Below are positions 24,001 through 37,496 of a DNA stretch of 64,000 nucleotides, one piece after another. The DNA is from Tipula vernalis. Taxonomy: Eukaryota; Arthropoda; Insecta; Diptera; Tipulidae. Below the pieces are notes generated by a model. It saw nothing but the letters and a program-made list of their open reading frames with translations, was not told the origin of the DNA and made no database searches. The DNA lies in assembly GCA_958295665.1 (NCBI GenBank), contig OY282558.1, forward strand, positions 457,265,995 to 457,329,994, given 5' to 3'. Position 1 is the first letter of the stretch; each line of letters begins with the position of its first letter. Position numbers and translations under genes: made by a program.

Positions 24001-25604
24001 GCTCAGCCGATTCAGAGCTGTAAAAATCCAAAATCTGCAATTGTGCTCCGATTGCGGTTCTTGACACCTCAAATGATAGGTCAGGACACCTGTAATTGCT
24101 ATACCATACATTTCGTAGAAAGTTCGATTCAAAGAAAATCACCTTACTATAGCTCAGCCGATTCAGAGCTGTAAAAATCCAAAATCTGCAATTGTGCTCC
24201 GATTGCGGTTCTTGACACCTCAAATGATAGGTCAGGACACCTGTAATTGCTATACCATACATTTCGTAGAAAGTTCGATTCAAAGAAAATCACCTTACTA
24301 TAGCTCAGCCGATTCAGAGCTGTAAAAATCCAAAATCTGCAATTGTGCTCCGATTGCGGATTTTGATACCTCAAATGATAGGTCTCGGGACCTGTAATTG
24401 TTATGCCAAACCGCATTAAAATTGGTTGATTATTTCCATACATTTCACAGAAAAATCGATTCGAAGAAAATCACCTTACTATAGCTCAGCCGATTCAGAG
24501 CCGTAAAAATCCAAAATCTGCAATTGTGCTCCGATTGCGGTTCTTGACACCTCAAATGATAGGTCAGGACACCTGTAATTGCTATACCATACATTTCGTA
24601 GAAAGTTCGATTCAAAGAAAATCACCTTACTATAGCTCAGCCGATTCAGAGCTGTAAAAATCCAAAATCTGCAATTGTGCTCCGATTGCGGTTTTTGATA
24701 CCTCAAATGATAGGTCTCGGGACCTGTAATTGTTATGCCAAACCGCATTAAAATTGGTTGATTATTTCCATACATTTCACAGAAAAATCGATTCGAAGAA
24801 AATCACCTTACTATAGCTCAGCCGATTCAGAGCTGTAAAAATCCAAAATCTGCAATTGTGCTCCGATTGCGGTTCTTGACACCTCAAATGATAGGTCAGG
24901 ACACCTGTAATTGCTATACCATACATTTCGTAGAAAGTTCGATTCAAAGAAAATCACCTTACTATAGCTCAGCCGATTCAGAGCTGTAAAAATCCAAAAT
25001 CTGCAATTGTGCTCCGATTGCGGTTCTTGACACCTCAAATGATAGGTCAGGACACCTGTAATTGCTATACCATACATTTCGTAGAAAGTTCGATTCAAAG
25101 AAAATCACCTTACTATAGCTCAGCCGATTCAGAGCTGTAAAAATCCAAAATCTGCAATTGTGCTCCGATTGCGGTTTTTGATACCTCAAATGATAGGTCT
25201 CGGGACCTGTAATTGTTATGCCAAACCGCATTAAAATTGGTTGATTATTTCCATACATTTCACAGAAAAATCGATTCGAAGAAAATCACCTTACTATGTA
25301 TAGCTCAGCGGATTCAGAGCTGTAAAAATCCAAAATCTGCAATTGTGCTCCGATTGCGGTTCTTGACACCTCAAATGATAGGTCAGGACACCTGTAATTG
25401 CTATACCATACATTTCGTAGAAAGTTCGATTCAAAGAAAATCACCTTACTATAGCTCAGCCGATTCAGAGCTGTAAAAATCCAAAATCTGCAATTGTGCT
25501 CCGATTGCGGTTCTTGACACCTCAAATGATAGGTCAGGACACCTGTAATTGCTATACCATACATTTCGTAGAAAGTTCGATTCAAAGAAAATCACCTTAC
25601 TATA
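24001..25604. repeat. Segment duplicated at 2936-bp offset, copy 2
   Basis: It matches 21065-22668 in monomer order, the TGTA gain and the AGCGGATTC change. It differs in having GCGGATTTTG in its first B. Beyond 25604 it joins the homogeneous CCTGAAATT dimers, so this point looks like a boundary between amplified blocks. Confidence 0.88.
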
Positions 25605-28600
25605 GCTCAGCCGATTCAGAGCTGTAAAAATCCAAAATCTGCAATTGTGCTCCGATTGCGGTTTTTGATACCTCAAATGATAGGTCTCGGGACCTGAAAT
25701 TGTTATGCCAAACCGCATTAAAATTGGTTGATTATTTCCATACATTTCACAGAAAAATCGATTCGAAGAAAATCACCTTACTATAGCTCAGCCGATTCAG
25801 AGCTGTAAAAATCCAAAATCTGCAATTGTGCTCCGATTGCGGTTCTTGACACCTCAAATGATAGGTCAGGACACCTGTAATTGCTATACCATACATTTCG
25901 TAGAAAGTTCGATTCAAAGAAAATCACCTTACTATAGCTCAGCCGATTCAGAGCTGTAAAAATCCAAAACCTGCAATTGTGCTCCGATTGCGGTTTTTGA
26001 TACCTCAAATGATAGGTCTCGGGACCTGAAATTGTTATGCCAAACCGCATTAAAATTGGTTGATTATTTCCATACATTTCACAGAAAAATCGATTCGAAG
26101 AAAATCACCTTACTATAGCTCAGCCGATTCAGAGCTGTAAAAATCCAAAATCTGCAATTGTGCTCCGATTGCGGTTCTTGACACCTCAAATGATAGGTCA
26201 GGACACCTGTAATTGCTATACCATACATTTCGTAGAAAGTTCGATTCAAAGAAAATCACCTTACTATAGCTCAGCCGATTCAGAGCTGTAAAAATCCAAA
26301 ATCTGCAATTGTGCTCCGATTGCGGTTTTTGATACCTCAAATGATAGGTCTCGGGACCTGAAATTGTTATGCCAAACCGCATTAAAATTGGTTGATTATT
26401 TCCATACATTTCACAGAAAAATCGATTCGAAGAAAATCACCTTACTATAGCTCAGCCGATTCAGAGCTGTAAAAATCCAAAATCTGCAATTGTGCTCCGA
26501 TTGCGGTTCTTGACACCTCAAATGATAGGTCAGGACACCTGTAATTGCTATACCATACATTTCGTAGAAAGTTCGATTCAAAGAAAATCACCTTACTATA
26601 GCTCAGCCGATTCAGAGCTGTAAAAATCCAAAATCTGCAATTGTGCTCCGATTGCGGTTTTTGATACCTCAAATGATAGGTCTCGGGACCTGAAATTGTT
26701 ATGCCAAACCGCATTAAAATTGGTTGATTATTTCCATACATTTCACAGAAAAATCGATTCGAAGAAAATCACCTTACTATAGCTCAGCCGATTCAGAGCT
26801 GTAAAAATCCAAAATCTGCAATTGTGCTCCGATTGCGGTTCTTGACACCTCAAATGATAGGTCAGGACACCTGTAATTGCTATACCATACATTTCGTAGA
26901 AAGTTCGATTCAAAGAAAATCACCTTACTATAGCTCAGCCGATTCAGAGCTGTAAAAATCCAAAATCTGCAATTGTGCTCCGATTGCGGTTTTTGATACC
27001 TCAAATGATAGGTCTCGGGACCTGAAATTGTTATGCCAAACCGCATTAAAATTGGTTGATTATTTCCATACATTTCACAGAAAAATCGATTCGAAGAAAA
27101 TCACCTTACTATAGCTCAGCCGATTCAGAGCTGTAAAAATCCAAAATCTGCAATTGTGCTCCGATTGCGGTTCTTGACACCTCAAATGATAGGTCAGGAC
27201 ACCTGTAATTGCTATACCATACATTTCGTAGAAAGTTCGATTCAAAGAAAATCACCTTACTATAGCTCAGCCGATTCAGAGCTGTAAAAATCCAAAATCT
27301 GCAATTGTGCTCCGATTGCGGTTTTTGATACCTCAAATGATAGGTCTCGGGACCTGAAATTGTTATGCCAAACCGCATTAAAATTGGTTGATTATTTCCA
27401 TACATTTCACAGAAAAATCGATTCGAAGAAAATCACCTTACTATAGCTCAGCCGATTCAGAGCTGTAAAAATCCAAAATCTGCAATTGTGCTCCGATTGC
27501 GGTTCTTGACACCTCAAATGATAGGTCAGGACACCTGTAATTGCTATACCATACATTTCGTAGAAAGTTCGATTCAAAGAAAATCACCTTACTATAGCTC
27601 AGCCGATTCAGAGCTGTAAAAATCCAAAATCTGCAATTGTGCTCCGATTGCGGTTTTTGATACCTCAAATGATAGGTCTCGGGACCTGAAATTGTTATGC
27701 CAAACCGCATTAAAATTGGTTGATTATTTCCATACATTTCACAGAAAAATCGATTCGAAGAAAATCACCTTACTATAGCTCAGCCGATTCAGAGCTGTAA
27801 AAATCCAAAATCTGCAATTGTGCTCCGATTGCGGTTTTTGATACCTCAAATGATAGGTCTCGGGACCTGAAATTGTTATGCCAAACCGCATTAAAATTGG
27901 TTGATTATTTCCATACATTTCACAGAAAAATCGATTCGAAGAAAATCACCTTACTATAGCTCAGCCGATTCAGAGCTGTAAAAATCCAAAATCTGCAATT
28001 GTGCTCCGATTGCGGTTCTTGACACCTCAAATGATAGGTCAGGACACCTGTAATTGCTATACCATACATTTCGTAGAAAGTTCGATTCAAAGAAAATCAC
28101 CTTACTATAGCTCAGCCGATTCAGAGCTGTAAAAATCCAAAATCTGCAATTGTGCTCCGATTGCGGTTTTTGATACCTCAAATGATAGGTCTCGGGACCT
28201 GAAATTGTTATGCCAAACCGCATTAAAATTGGTTGATTATTTCCATACATTTCACAGAAAAATCGATTCGAAGAAAATCACCTTACTATAGCTCAGCCGA
28301 TTCAGAGCTGTAAAAATCCAAAATCTGCAATTGTGCTCCGATTGCGGTTCTTGACACCTCAAATGATAGGTCAGGACACCTGTAATTGCTATACCATACA
28401 TTTCGTAGAAAGTTCGATTCAAAGAAAATCACCTTACTATAGCTCAGCCGATTCAGAGCTGTAAAAATCCAAAATCTGCAATTGTGCTCCGATTGCGGTT
28501 TTTGATACCTCAAATGATAGGTCTCGGGACCTGAAATTGTTATGCCAAACCGCATTAAAATTGGTTGATTATTTCCATACATTTCACAGAAAAATCGATT

Positions 28601-28954
28601 CGAAGAAAATCACCTTACTATAGCTCAGCCGATTCAGAGCTGTAAAAATCCAAAATCTGCAATTGTGCTCCGATTGCGGTTCTTGACACCTCAAATGATA
28701 GGTCAGGACACCTGTAATTGCTATACCATACATTTCGTAGAAAGTTCGATTCAAAGAAAATCACCTTACTATAGCTCAGCCGATTCAGAGCTGTAAAAAT
28801 CCAAAATCTGCAATTGTGCTCCGATTGCGGTTTTTGATACCTCAAATGATAGGTCTCGGGACCTGAAATTGTTATGCCAAACCGCATTAAAATTGGTTGA
28901 TTATTTCCATACATTTCACAGAAAAATCGATTCGAAGAAAATCACCTTACTATA
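25454..28954. repeat. Homogeneous zone of ten CCTGAAATT dimers
   Basis: Ten almost identical dimers, with one extra B at 27778-27958. B monomers all have CCTGAAATT and GTTATGCC, and A monomers all have GAGCTG and ATTGCTATACC. The only change I noticed is AAAACCTGC near 25969. Such low variation beside mixed regions suggests recent amplification, provided the assembly here is right. Confidence 0.85.
27778..27958 (+). repeat. Extra B monomer in the homogeneous zone
   Basis: A CCTGAAATT-type B follows another of the same type (27597-27777). Because its neighbours are near-identical, this gain or loss is recent. Confidence 0.92.
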
Positions 28955-29286
28955 GCTCAGCCGATTCAGAGCTGTAAAAATCCAAAATCTGCAATTGTGC
29001 TCCGATTGCGGTTCTTGACACCTCAAATGATAGGTCAGGACACCTGTAATTACTATACCATACATTTCGTAGAAAGTTCGATTCAAAGAAAATCACCTTA
29101 CTATAGCTCAGCCGATTCAGAGCTGTAAAAATCCAAAATCTGCAATTGTGCTCCGATTGCGGTTTTTGATACCTCAAATGATAGGTCTCGGGACCTGTAA
29201 TTGTTATGTCAAACCGCATTAAAATTGGTTGATTATTTCCATACATTTCACAGAAAAATCGATTCGAAGAAAATCACCTTACTATA

Positions 29287-30403
29287 GCTCAGCCGATTCA
29301 GAGCTGTAAAAATCCAAAATCTGCAATTGTGCTCCGATTGCGGTTCTTGACACCTCAAATGATAGGTCAGGACACCTGTAATTGCTATACCATACATTTC
29401 GTAGAAAGTTCGATTCAAAGAAAATCACCTTACTATAGCTCAGCCGATTCAGAGCTGTAAAAATCCAAAATCTGCAATTGTGCTCCGATTGCAGTTCTTG
29501 ACACCTCAAATGATAGGTCAGGACACCTGTAATTGCTATACCATACATTTCGTAGAAAGTTCGATTCAAAGAAAATCACCTTACTATAGCTCAGCCGATT
29601 CAGAGCTGTAAAAATCCAAAATCTGCAATTGTGCTCCGATTGCGGTTCTTGACACCTCAAATGATAGGTCAGGACACCTGTAATTGCTATACCATACATT
29701 TCGTAGAAAGTTCGATTCAAAGAAAATCACCTTACTATAGCTCAGCCGATTCAGAGCTGTAAAAATCCAAAATCTGCAATTGTGCTCCGATTGCGGTTCT
29801 TGATACCTCAAATGATAGGTCTCGGGACCTGTAATTGTTATGCCAAACCGCATTAAAATTGGTTGATTATTTCCATACATTTCACAGAAAAATCGATTCG
29901 AAGAAAATCACCTTACTATAGCTCAGCCGATTCAGAGCCGTAAAAATCCAAAATCTGCAATTGTGCTCCGATTGCGGTTCTTGACACCTCAAATGATAGG
30001 TCAGGACACCTGTAATTGCTATACCATACATTTCGTAGAAAGTTCGATTCAAAGAAAATCACCTTACTATAGCTCAGCCGATTCAGAGCTGTAAAAATCC
30101 AAAATCTGCAATTGTGCTCCGATTGCAGTTCTTGACACCTCAAATGATAGGTCAGGACACCTGTAATTGCTATACCATACATTTCGTAGAAAGTTCGATT
30201 CAAAGAAAATCACCTTACTATAGCTCAGCCGATTCAGAGCTGTAAAAATCCAAAATCTGCAATTGTGCTCCGATTGCGGTTTTTGATACCTCAAATGATA
30301 GGTCTCGGGACCTGAAATTGTTATGCCAAACCGCATTAAAATTGGTTGATTATTTCCATACATTTCACAGAAAAATCGATTCGAAGAAAATCACCTTACT
30401 ATA
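29287..30403. repeat. A-A-A-B followed by A-A-B, with GCAG-type A
   Basis: A monomers start at 29287, 29438, 29589, 29921 and 30072; B at 29740 and 30223. Those at 29438 and 30072 have GATTGCAGTTC in place of GATTGCGGTTC. In every place I found it, this A type directly follows another A, so it marks an A-A' unit. The piece 29589-30403 is very like 63260-64000. Confidence 0.88.
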
Positions 30404-31067
30404 GCTCAGCCGATTCAGAGCTGTAAAAATCCAAAATCTGCAATTGTGCTCCGATTGCGGTTCTTGACACCTCAAATGATAGGTCAGGACACCTGTAATT
30501 GCTATACCATACATTTCGTAGAAAGTTCGATTCAAAGAAAATCACCTTACTATAGCTCAGCCGATTCAGAGCTGTAAAAATCCAAAATCTGCAATTGTGC
30601 TCCGATTGCGGTTTTTGATACCTCAAATGATAGGTCTCGGGACCTGAAATTGTTATGCCAAACCGCATTAAAATTGGTTGATTATTTCCATACATTTCAC
30701 AGAAAAATCGATTCGAAGAAAATCACCTTACTATAGCTCAGCCGATTCAGAGCTGTAAAAATCCAAAATCTGCAATTGTGCTCCGATTGCGGTTCTTGAC
30801 ACCTCAAATGATAGGTCAGGACACCTGTAATTGCTATACCATACATTTCGTAGAAAGTTCGATTCAAAGAAAATCACCTTACTATAGCTCAGCCGATTCA
30901 GAGCTGTAAAAATCCAAAATCTGCAATTGTGCTCCGATTGCGGTTTTTGATACCTCAAATGATAGGTCTCGGGACCTGAAATTGTTATGCCAAACCGCAT
31001 TAAAATTGGTTGATTATTTCCATACATTTCACAGAAAAATCGATTCGAAGAAAATCACCTTACTATA

Positions 31068-34000
31068 GCTCAGCCGATTCAGAGCTGTAAAAATCCAAAA
31101 TCTGCAATTGTGCTCCGATTGCGGTTCTTGACACCTCAAATGATAGGTCAGGACACCTGTAATTACTATACCATACATTTCGTAGAAAGTTCGATTCAAA
31201 GAAAATCACCTTACTATAGCTCAGCCGATTCAGAGCTGTAAAAATCCAAAATCTGCAATTGTGCTCCGATTGCGGTTTTTGATACCTCAAATGATAGGTC
31301 TCGGGACCTGAAATTGTTGTGCCAAACCGCATTAAAATTGGTTGATTATTTCCATACATTTCACAGAAAAATCGATTCGAAGAAAATCACCTTACTATAG
31401 CTCAGCCGATTCAGAGCTGTAAAAATCCAAAATCTGCAATTGTGCTCCGATTGCGGTTCTTGACACCTCAAATGATAGGTCAGGACACCTGTAATTACTA
31501 TACCATACATTTCGTAGAAAGTTCGATTCAAAGAAAATCACCTTACTATAGCTCAGCCGATTCAGAGCTGTAAAAATCCAAAATCTGCAATTGTGCTCCG
31601 ATTGCGGTTTTTGATACCTCAAATGATAGGTCTCGGGACCTGTAATTGTTATGCCAAACCGCATTAAAATTGGTTGATTATTTCCATACATTTCACAGAA
31701 AAATCGATTCGAAGAAAATCACCTTACTATAGCTCAGCCGATTCAGAGCTGTAAAAATCCAAAATCTGCAATTGTGCTCCGATTGCGGTTCTTGACACCT
31801 CAAATGATAGGTCAGGACACCTGTAATTGCTATACCATACATTTCGTAGAAAGTTCGATTCAAAGAAAATCACCTTACTATAGCTCAGCCGATTCAGAGC
31901 TGTAAAAATCCAAAATCTGCAATTGTGCTCCGATTGCGGTTTTTGATACCTCAAATGATAGGTCTCGGGACCTGTAATTGTTATGCCAAACCGCATTAAA
32001 ATTGGTTGATTATTTCCATACATTTCACAGAAAAATCGATTCGAAGAAAATCACCTTACTATAGCTCAGCCGATTCAGAGCCGTAAAAATCCCAAATCTG
32101 CAATTGTGCTCCGATTGCGGTTCTTGACACCTCAAATGATAGGTCAGGACACCTGTAATTGCTATACCATACATTTCGTAGAAAGTTCGATTCAAAGAAA
32201 ATCACCTTACTATAGCTCAGCCGATTCAGAGCTGTAAAAATCCAAAATCTGCAATTGTGCTCCGATTGCGGTTTTTGATACCTCAAATGATAGGTCTCGG
32301 GACCTGTAATTGTTGTGCCAAACCGCATTAAAATTGGTTGATTATTTCCATACATTTCACAGAAAAATCGATTCGAAGAAAATCACCTTACTATAGCTCA
32401 GCCGATTCAGAGCCGTAAAAATCCAAAATCTGCAATTGTGCTCCGATTGCGGTTCTTGACACCTCAAATGATAGGTCAGGACACCTGTAATTGCTATACC
32501 ATACATTTCGTAGAAAGTTCGATTCAAAGAAAATCACCTTACTATAGCTCAGCCGATTCAGAGCTGTAAAAATCCAAAATCTGCAATTGTGCTCCGATTG
32601 CGGTTTTTGATACCTCAAATGATAGGTCTCGGGACCTGAAATTGTTGTGCCAAACCGCATTAAAATTGGTTGATTATTTCCATACATTTCACAGAAAAAT
32701 CGATTCGAAGAAAATCACCTTACTATAGCTCAGCCGATTCAGAGCCGTAAAAATCCAAAATCTGCAATTGTGCTCCGATTGCGGTTCTTGACACCTCAAA
32801 TGATAGGTCAGGACACCTGTAATTGCTATACCATACATTTCGTAGAAAGTTCGATTCAAAGAAAATCACCTTACTATAGCTCAGCCGATTCAGAGCTGTA
32901 AAAATCCAAAATCTGCAATTGTGCTCCGATTGCGGTTTTTGATACCTCAAATGATAGGTCTCGGGACCTGAAATTGTTGTGCCAAACCGCATTAAAATTG
33001 GTTGATTATTTCCATACATTTCACAGAAAAATCGATTCGAAGAAAATCACCTTACTATAGCTCAGCCGATTCAGAGCTGTAAAAATCCAAAATCTGCAAT
33101 TGTGCTCCGATTGCGGTTCTTGACACCTCAAATGATAGGTCAGGACACCTGTAATTGCTATACCATACATTTCGTAGAAAGTTCGATTCAAAGAAAATCA
33201 CCTTACTATAGCTCAGCCGATTCAGAGCTGTAAAAATCCAAAATCTGCAATTGTGCTCCGATTGCGGTTTTTGATACCTCAAATGATAGGTCTCGGGACC
33301 TGTAATTGTTATGCCAAACCGCATTAAAATTGGTTGATTATTTCCATACATTTCACAGAAAAATCGATTCGAAGAAAATCACCTTACTATAGCTCAGCCG
33401 ATTCAGAGCCGTAAAAATCCAAAATCTGCAATTGTGCTCCGATTGCGGTTCTTGACACCTCAAATGATAGGTCAGGACACCTGTAATTGCTATACCATAC
33501 ATTTCGTAGAAAGTTCGATTCAAAGAAAATCACCTTACTATAGCTCAGCCGATTCAGAGCTGTAAAAATCCAAAATCTGCAATTGTGCTCCGATTGCGGT
33601 TTTTGATACCTCAAATGATAGGTCTCGGGACCTGAAATTGTTGTGCCAAACCGCATTAAAATTGGTTGATTATTTCCATACATTTCACAGAAAAATCGAT
33701 TCGAAGAAAATCACCTTACTATAGCTCAGCCGATTCAGAGCTGTAAAAATCCAAAATCTGCAATTGTGCTCCGATTGCGGTTCTTGACACCTCAAATGAT
33801 AGGTCAGGACACCTGTAATTACTATACCATACATTTCGTAGAAAGTTCGATTCAAAGAAAATCACCTTACTATAGCTCAGCCGATTCAGAGCTGTAAAAA
33901 TCCAAAATCTGCAATTGTGCTCCGATTGCGGTTTTTGATACCTCAAATGATAGGTCTCGGGACCTGTAATTGTTATGCCAAACCGCATTAAAATTGGTTG

Positions 34001-34387
34001 ATTATTTCCATACATTTCACAGAAAAATCGATTCGAAGAAAATCACCTTACTATAGCTCAGCCGATTCAGAGCTGTAAAAATCCAAAATCTGCAATTGTG
34101 CTCCGATTGCGGTTCTTGACACCTCAAATGATAGGTCAGGACACCTGTAATTGCTATACCATACATTTCGTAGAAAGTTCGATTCAAAGAAAATCACCTT
34201 ACTATAGCTCAGCCGATTCAGAGCTGTAAAAATCCAAAATCTGCAATTGTGCTCCGATTGCGGTTTTTGATACCTCAAATGATAGGTCTCGGGACCTGTA
34301 ATTGTTATGCCAAACCGCATTAAAATTGGTTGATTATTTCCATACATTTCACAGAAAAATCGATTCGAAGAAAATCACCTTACTATA
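31068..34387. repeat. Dimers with TTGTGCC in B
   Basis: Ten dimers. Five of their B monomers have GTTGTGCC in place of GTTATGCC (near 31320, 32313, 32646, 32978, 33642), often joined to an A with GAGCCG. This B type appears only between about 31.3 and 45.9 kb, so it spread locally. The dimer at 32064 also has AAATCCCAAATC, shared only with 38131. Confidence 0.8.
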
Positions 34388-35021
34388 GCTCAGCCGATTC
34401 AGAGCCGTAAAAATCCAAAATCTGCAATTGTGCTCCGATTGCGGTTCTTGACACCTCAAATGATAGGTCAGGACACCTGTAATTGCTATACCATACATTT
34501 CGTAGAAAGTTCGATTCAAAGAAAATCACCTTACTATAGCTCAGCCGATTCAGAGCTGTAAAAATCCAAAATCTGCAATTGTGCTCCGATTGCGGTTCTT
34601 GACACCTCAAATGATAGGTCAGGACACCTGTAATTGCTATACCATACATTTCGTAGAAAGTTCGATTCAAAGAAAATCACCTTACTATAGCTCAGCCGAT
34701 TCAGAGCTGTAAAAATCCAAAATCTGCAATTGTGCTCCGATTGCAGTTCTTGACACCTCAAATGATAGGTCAGGACACCTGTAATTGCTATACCATACAT
34801 TTCACAGAAAAATCGATTCGAAGAAAATCACCTTACTATAGCTCAGCCGATTCAGAGCTGTAAAAATCCAAAATCTGCAATTGTGCTCCGATTGCGGTTT
34901 TTGATACCTCAAATGATAGGTCTCGGGACCTGAAATTGTTATGCCAAACCGCATTAAAATTGGTTGATTATTTCCATACATTTCACAGAAAAATCGATTC
35001 GAAGAAAATCACCTTACTATA
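34388..35021. repeat. A-A-chimera-B unit
   Basis: A at 34388 and 34539, then a 151-bp chimera at 34690-34840, then B at 34841-35021. The chimera is a GCAG-type A up to CCATACATTTC, after which it has B-type ACAGAAAAATCGATTCGAAG. It keeps the A length because the switch lies downstream of the 30-bp block. Confidence 0.88.
34690..34840 (+). repeat. A monomer with a B-type 3' end
   Basis: The change of type falls in the shared CATACATTTC at 34793-34802. Downstream it reads CACAGAAAAATCG as in B, so the B-box-like GTTCGATTC of A is lost. It is the only A-to-B switch at this site that I found. Confidence 0.85.
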
Positions 35022-35353
35022 GCTCAGCCGATTCAGAGCTGTAAAAATCCAAAATCTGCAATTGTGCTCCGATTGCGGTTCTTGACACCTCAAATGATAG
35101 GTCAGGACACCTGTAATTGCTATACCATACATTTCGTAGAAAGTTCGATTCAAAGAAAATCACCTTACTATAGCTCAGCCGATTCAGAGCTGTAAAAATC
35201 CAAAATCTGCAATTGTGCTCCGATTGCGGTTTTTGATACCTCAAATGATAGGTCTCGGGACCTGAAATTGTTATGCCAAACCGCATTAAAATTGGTTGAT
35301 TATTTCCATACATTTCACAGAAAAATCGATTCGAAGAAAATCACCTTACTATA

Positions 35354-35534
35354 GCTCAGCCGATTCAGAGCTGTAAAAATCCAAAATCTGCAATTGTGCT
35401 CCGATTGCGGTTTTTGATACCTCAAATGATAGGTCTCGGGACCTGTAATTGTTATGCCAAACCGCATTAAAATTGGTTGATTATTTCCATACATTTCACA
35501 GAAAAATCGATTCGAAGAAAATCACCTTACTATA
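35354..35534 (+). repeat. Extra B monomer
   Basis: A CCTGTAATT-type B follows a CCTGAAATT-type B (35173-35353). Two different B types side by side argue against simple slippage of one copy and for exchange between two dimers. Confidence 0.92.
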
Positions 35535-36017
35535 GCTCAGCCGATTCAGAGCTGTAAAAATCCAAAATCTGCAATTGTGCTCCGATTGCGGTTCTTGACA
35601 CCTCAAATGATAGGTCAGGACACCTGTAATTACTATACCATACATTTCGTAGAAAGTTCGATTCAAAGAAAATCACCTTACTATAGCTCAGCCGATTCAG
35701 AGCTGTAAAAATCCAAAATCTGCAATTGTGCTCCGATTGCGGTTCTTGACACCTCAAATGATAGGTCAGGATACCTGTAATTGCTATACCATACATTTCG
35801 TAGAAAGTTCGATTCAAAGAAAATCACCTTAGTATAGCTCAGCCGATTCAGAGCTGTAAAAATCCGAAATCTGCAATTGTGCTCCGATTGCGGTTTTTGA
35901 TACCTCAAATGATAGGTCTCGGGACCTGTAATTGTTATGCCAAACCGCATTAAAATTGGTTGATTATTTCCATACATTTCACAGAAAAATCGATTCGAAG
36001 AAAATCACCTTACTATA
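35535..36017. repeat. A-A-B trimer with private changes
   Basis: The second A (35686) has AGGATACCTG and ends in TTAGTATAGC. Both changes recur together in the A at 36863-37013, 1177 bp on. The B that follows has AATCCGAAATC. Confidence 0.88.
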
Positions 36018-36349
36018 GCTCAGCCGATTCAGAGCCGTAAAAATCCAAAATCTGCAATTGTGCTCCGATTGCGGTTCTTGACACCTCAAATGATAGGTCA
36101 GGACACCTGTAATTGCTATACCATACATTTCGTAGAAAGTTCGATTCAAAGAAAATCACCTTACTATAGCTCAGCCGATTCAGAGCTGTAAAAATCCAAA
36201 ATCTGCAATTGTGCTCCGATTGCGGTTTTTGATACCTCAAATGATAGGTCTCGGGACCTGAAATTGTTATGCCAAACCGCATTAAAATTGGTTGATTATT
36301 TCCATACATTTCACAGAAAAATCGATTCGAAGAAAATCACCTTACTATA

Positions 36350-36530
36350 GCTCAGCCGATTCAGAGCTGTAAAAATCCAAAATCTGCAATTGTGCTCCGA
36401 TTGCGGTTTTTGATACCTCAAATGATAGGTCTCGGGACCTGTAATTGTTATGCCAAACCGCATTAAAATTGGTTGATTATTTCCATACATTTCACAGAAA
36501 AATCGATTCGAAGAAAATCACCTTACTATA
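36350..36530 (+). repeat. Extra B monomer
   Basis: A CCTGTAATT-type B follows a CCTGAAATT-type B, as at 35354-35534, 996 bp upstream (three dimer lengths). The matching context suggests that the two extra B monomers are copies of one event. Confidence 0.9.
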
Positions 36531-36862
36531 GCTCAGCCGATTCAGAGCTGTAAAAATCCAAAATCTGCAATGGTGCTCCGATTGCGGTTCTTGACACCTC
36601 AAATGATAGGTCAGGACACCTGTAATTACTATACCATACATTTCGTAGAAAGTTCGATTCAAAGAAAATCACCTTACTATAGCTCAGCCGATTCAGAGCT
36701 GTAAAAATCCAAAATCTGCAATTGTGCTCCGATTGCGGTTTTTGATACCTCAAATGATAGGTCTCGGGACCTGAAATTGTTATGCCAAACCGCATTAAAA
36801 TTTATTGATTATTTCCATACATTTCACAGAAAAATCGATTCGAAGAAAATCACCTTACTATA

Positions 36863-37496
36863 GCTCAGCCGATTCAGAGCCGTAAAAATCCAAAATCTGC
36901 AATTGTGCTCCGATTGCGGTTCTTGACACCTCAAATGATAGGTCAGGATACCTGTAATTGCTATACCATACATTTCGTAGAAAGTTCGATTCAAAGAAAA
37001 TCACCTTAGTATAGCTCAGCCGATTCAGAGCTGTAAAAATCCAAAATCTGCAATTGTGCTCCGATTGCAGTTCTTGACACCTCAAATGATAGGTCAGGAC
37101 ACCTGTAATTGCTATACCATACATTTCGTAGAAAGTTCGATTCAAAGAAAATCACCTTACTATAGCTCAGCCGATTCAGAGCTGTAAAAATCCAAAATCT
37201 GCAATTGTGCTCCGATTGCGGTTCTTGACACCTCAAATGATAGGTCAGGACACCTGTAATTACTATACCATACATTTCGTAGAAAGTTCGATTCAAAGAA
37301 AATCACCTTACTATAGCTCAGCCGATTCAGAGCTGTAAAAATCCAAAATCTGCAATTGTGCTCCGATTGCGGTTTTTGATACCTCAAATGATAGGTCTCG
37401 GGACCTGTAATTGTTATGCCAAACCGCATTAAAATTGGTTGATTATTTCCATACATTTCACAGAAAAATCGATTCGAAGAAAATCACCTTACTATA
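36863..37496. repeat. 634-bp A-A-A-B unit, copy 1
   Basis: A with GAGCCG and AGGATACC, A with GCAG, A with ATTACTATACC, then B. The next 634 bp repeat the order, so a tetramer acts as the repeating unit here. Confidence 0.88.

Larger units (their letters stand above)
21065..25785. repeat. Region rich in A-A-B trimers
   Basis: Seven A-A pairs occur here (21065/21216, 21880/22031, 22367/22518, 23518/23669, 24001/24152, 24816/24967, 25303/25454), mixed with ordinary A-B dimers. Three of the B monomers (22182-22366, 22669-22853, 25118-25302) end in ACTATGTATAGC, a 4-bp gain, and are 185 bp. The cluster was built partly by a 2936-bp duplication. Confidence 0.9.

Noticed and set aside
8951..25476. 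Plus-strand frames of 87 codons at 8951, 10283, 22277, 22764 and 25213
   Set aside because: They exist only where a 4-bp gain (TATA or TGTA) joins two frames of the satellite. They are by-products of the indel.
25454..28954. Collapsed or falsely expanded assembly as the full reason for the homogeneous zones
   Set aside because: Possible in principle, but the zone contains single-copy marks (AAAACCTGC near 25969, an extra B at 27778) that argue for real sequence. It cannot be settled from the window alone.
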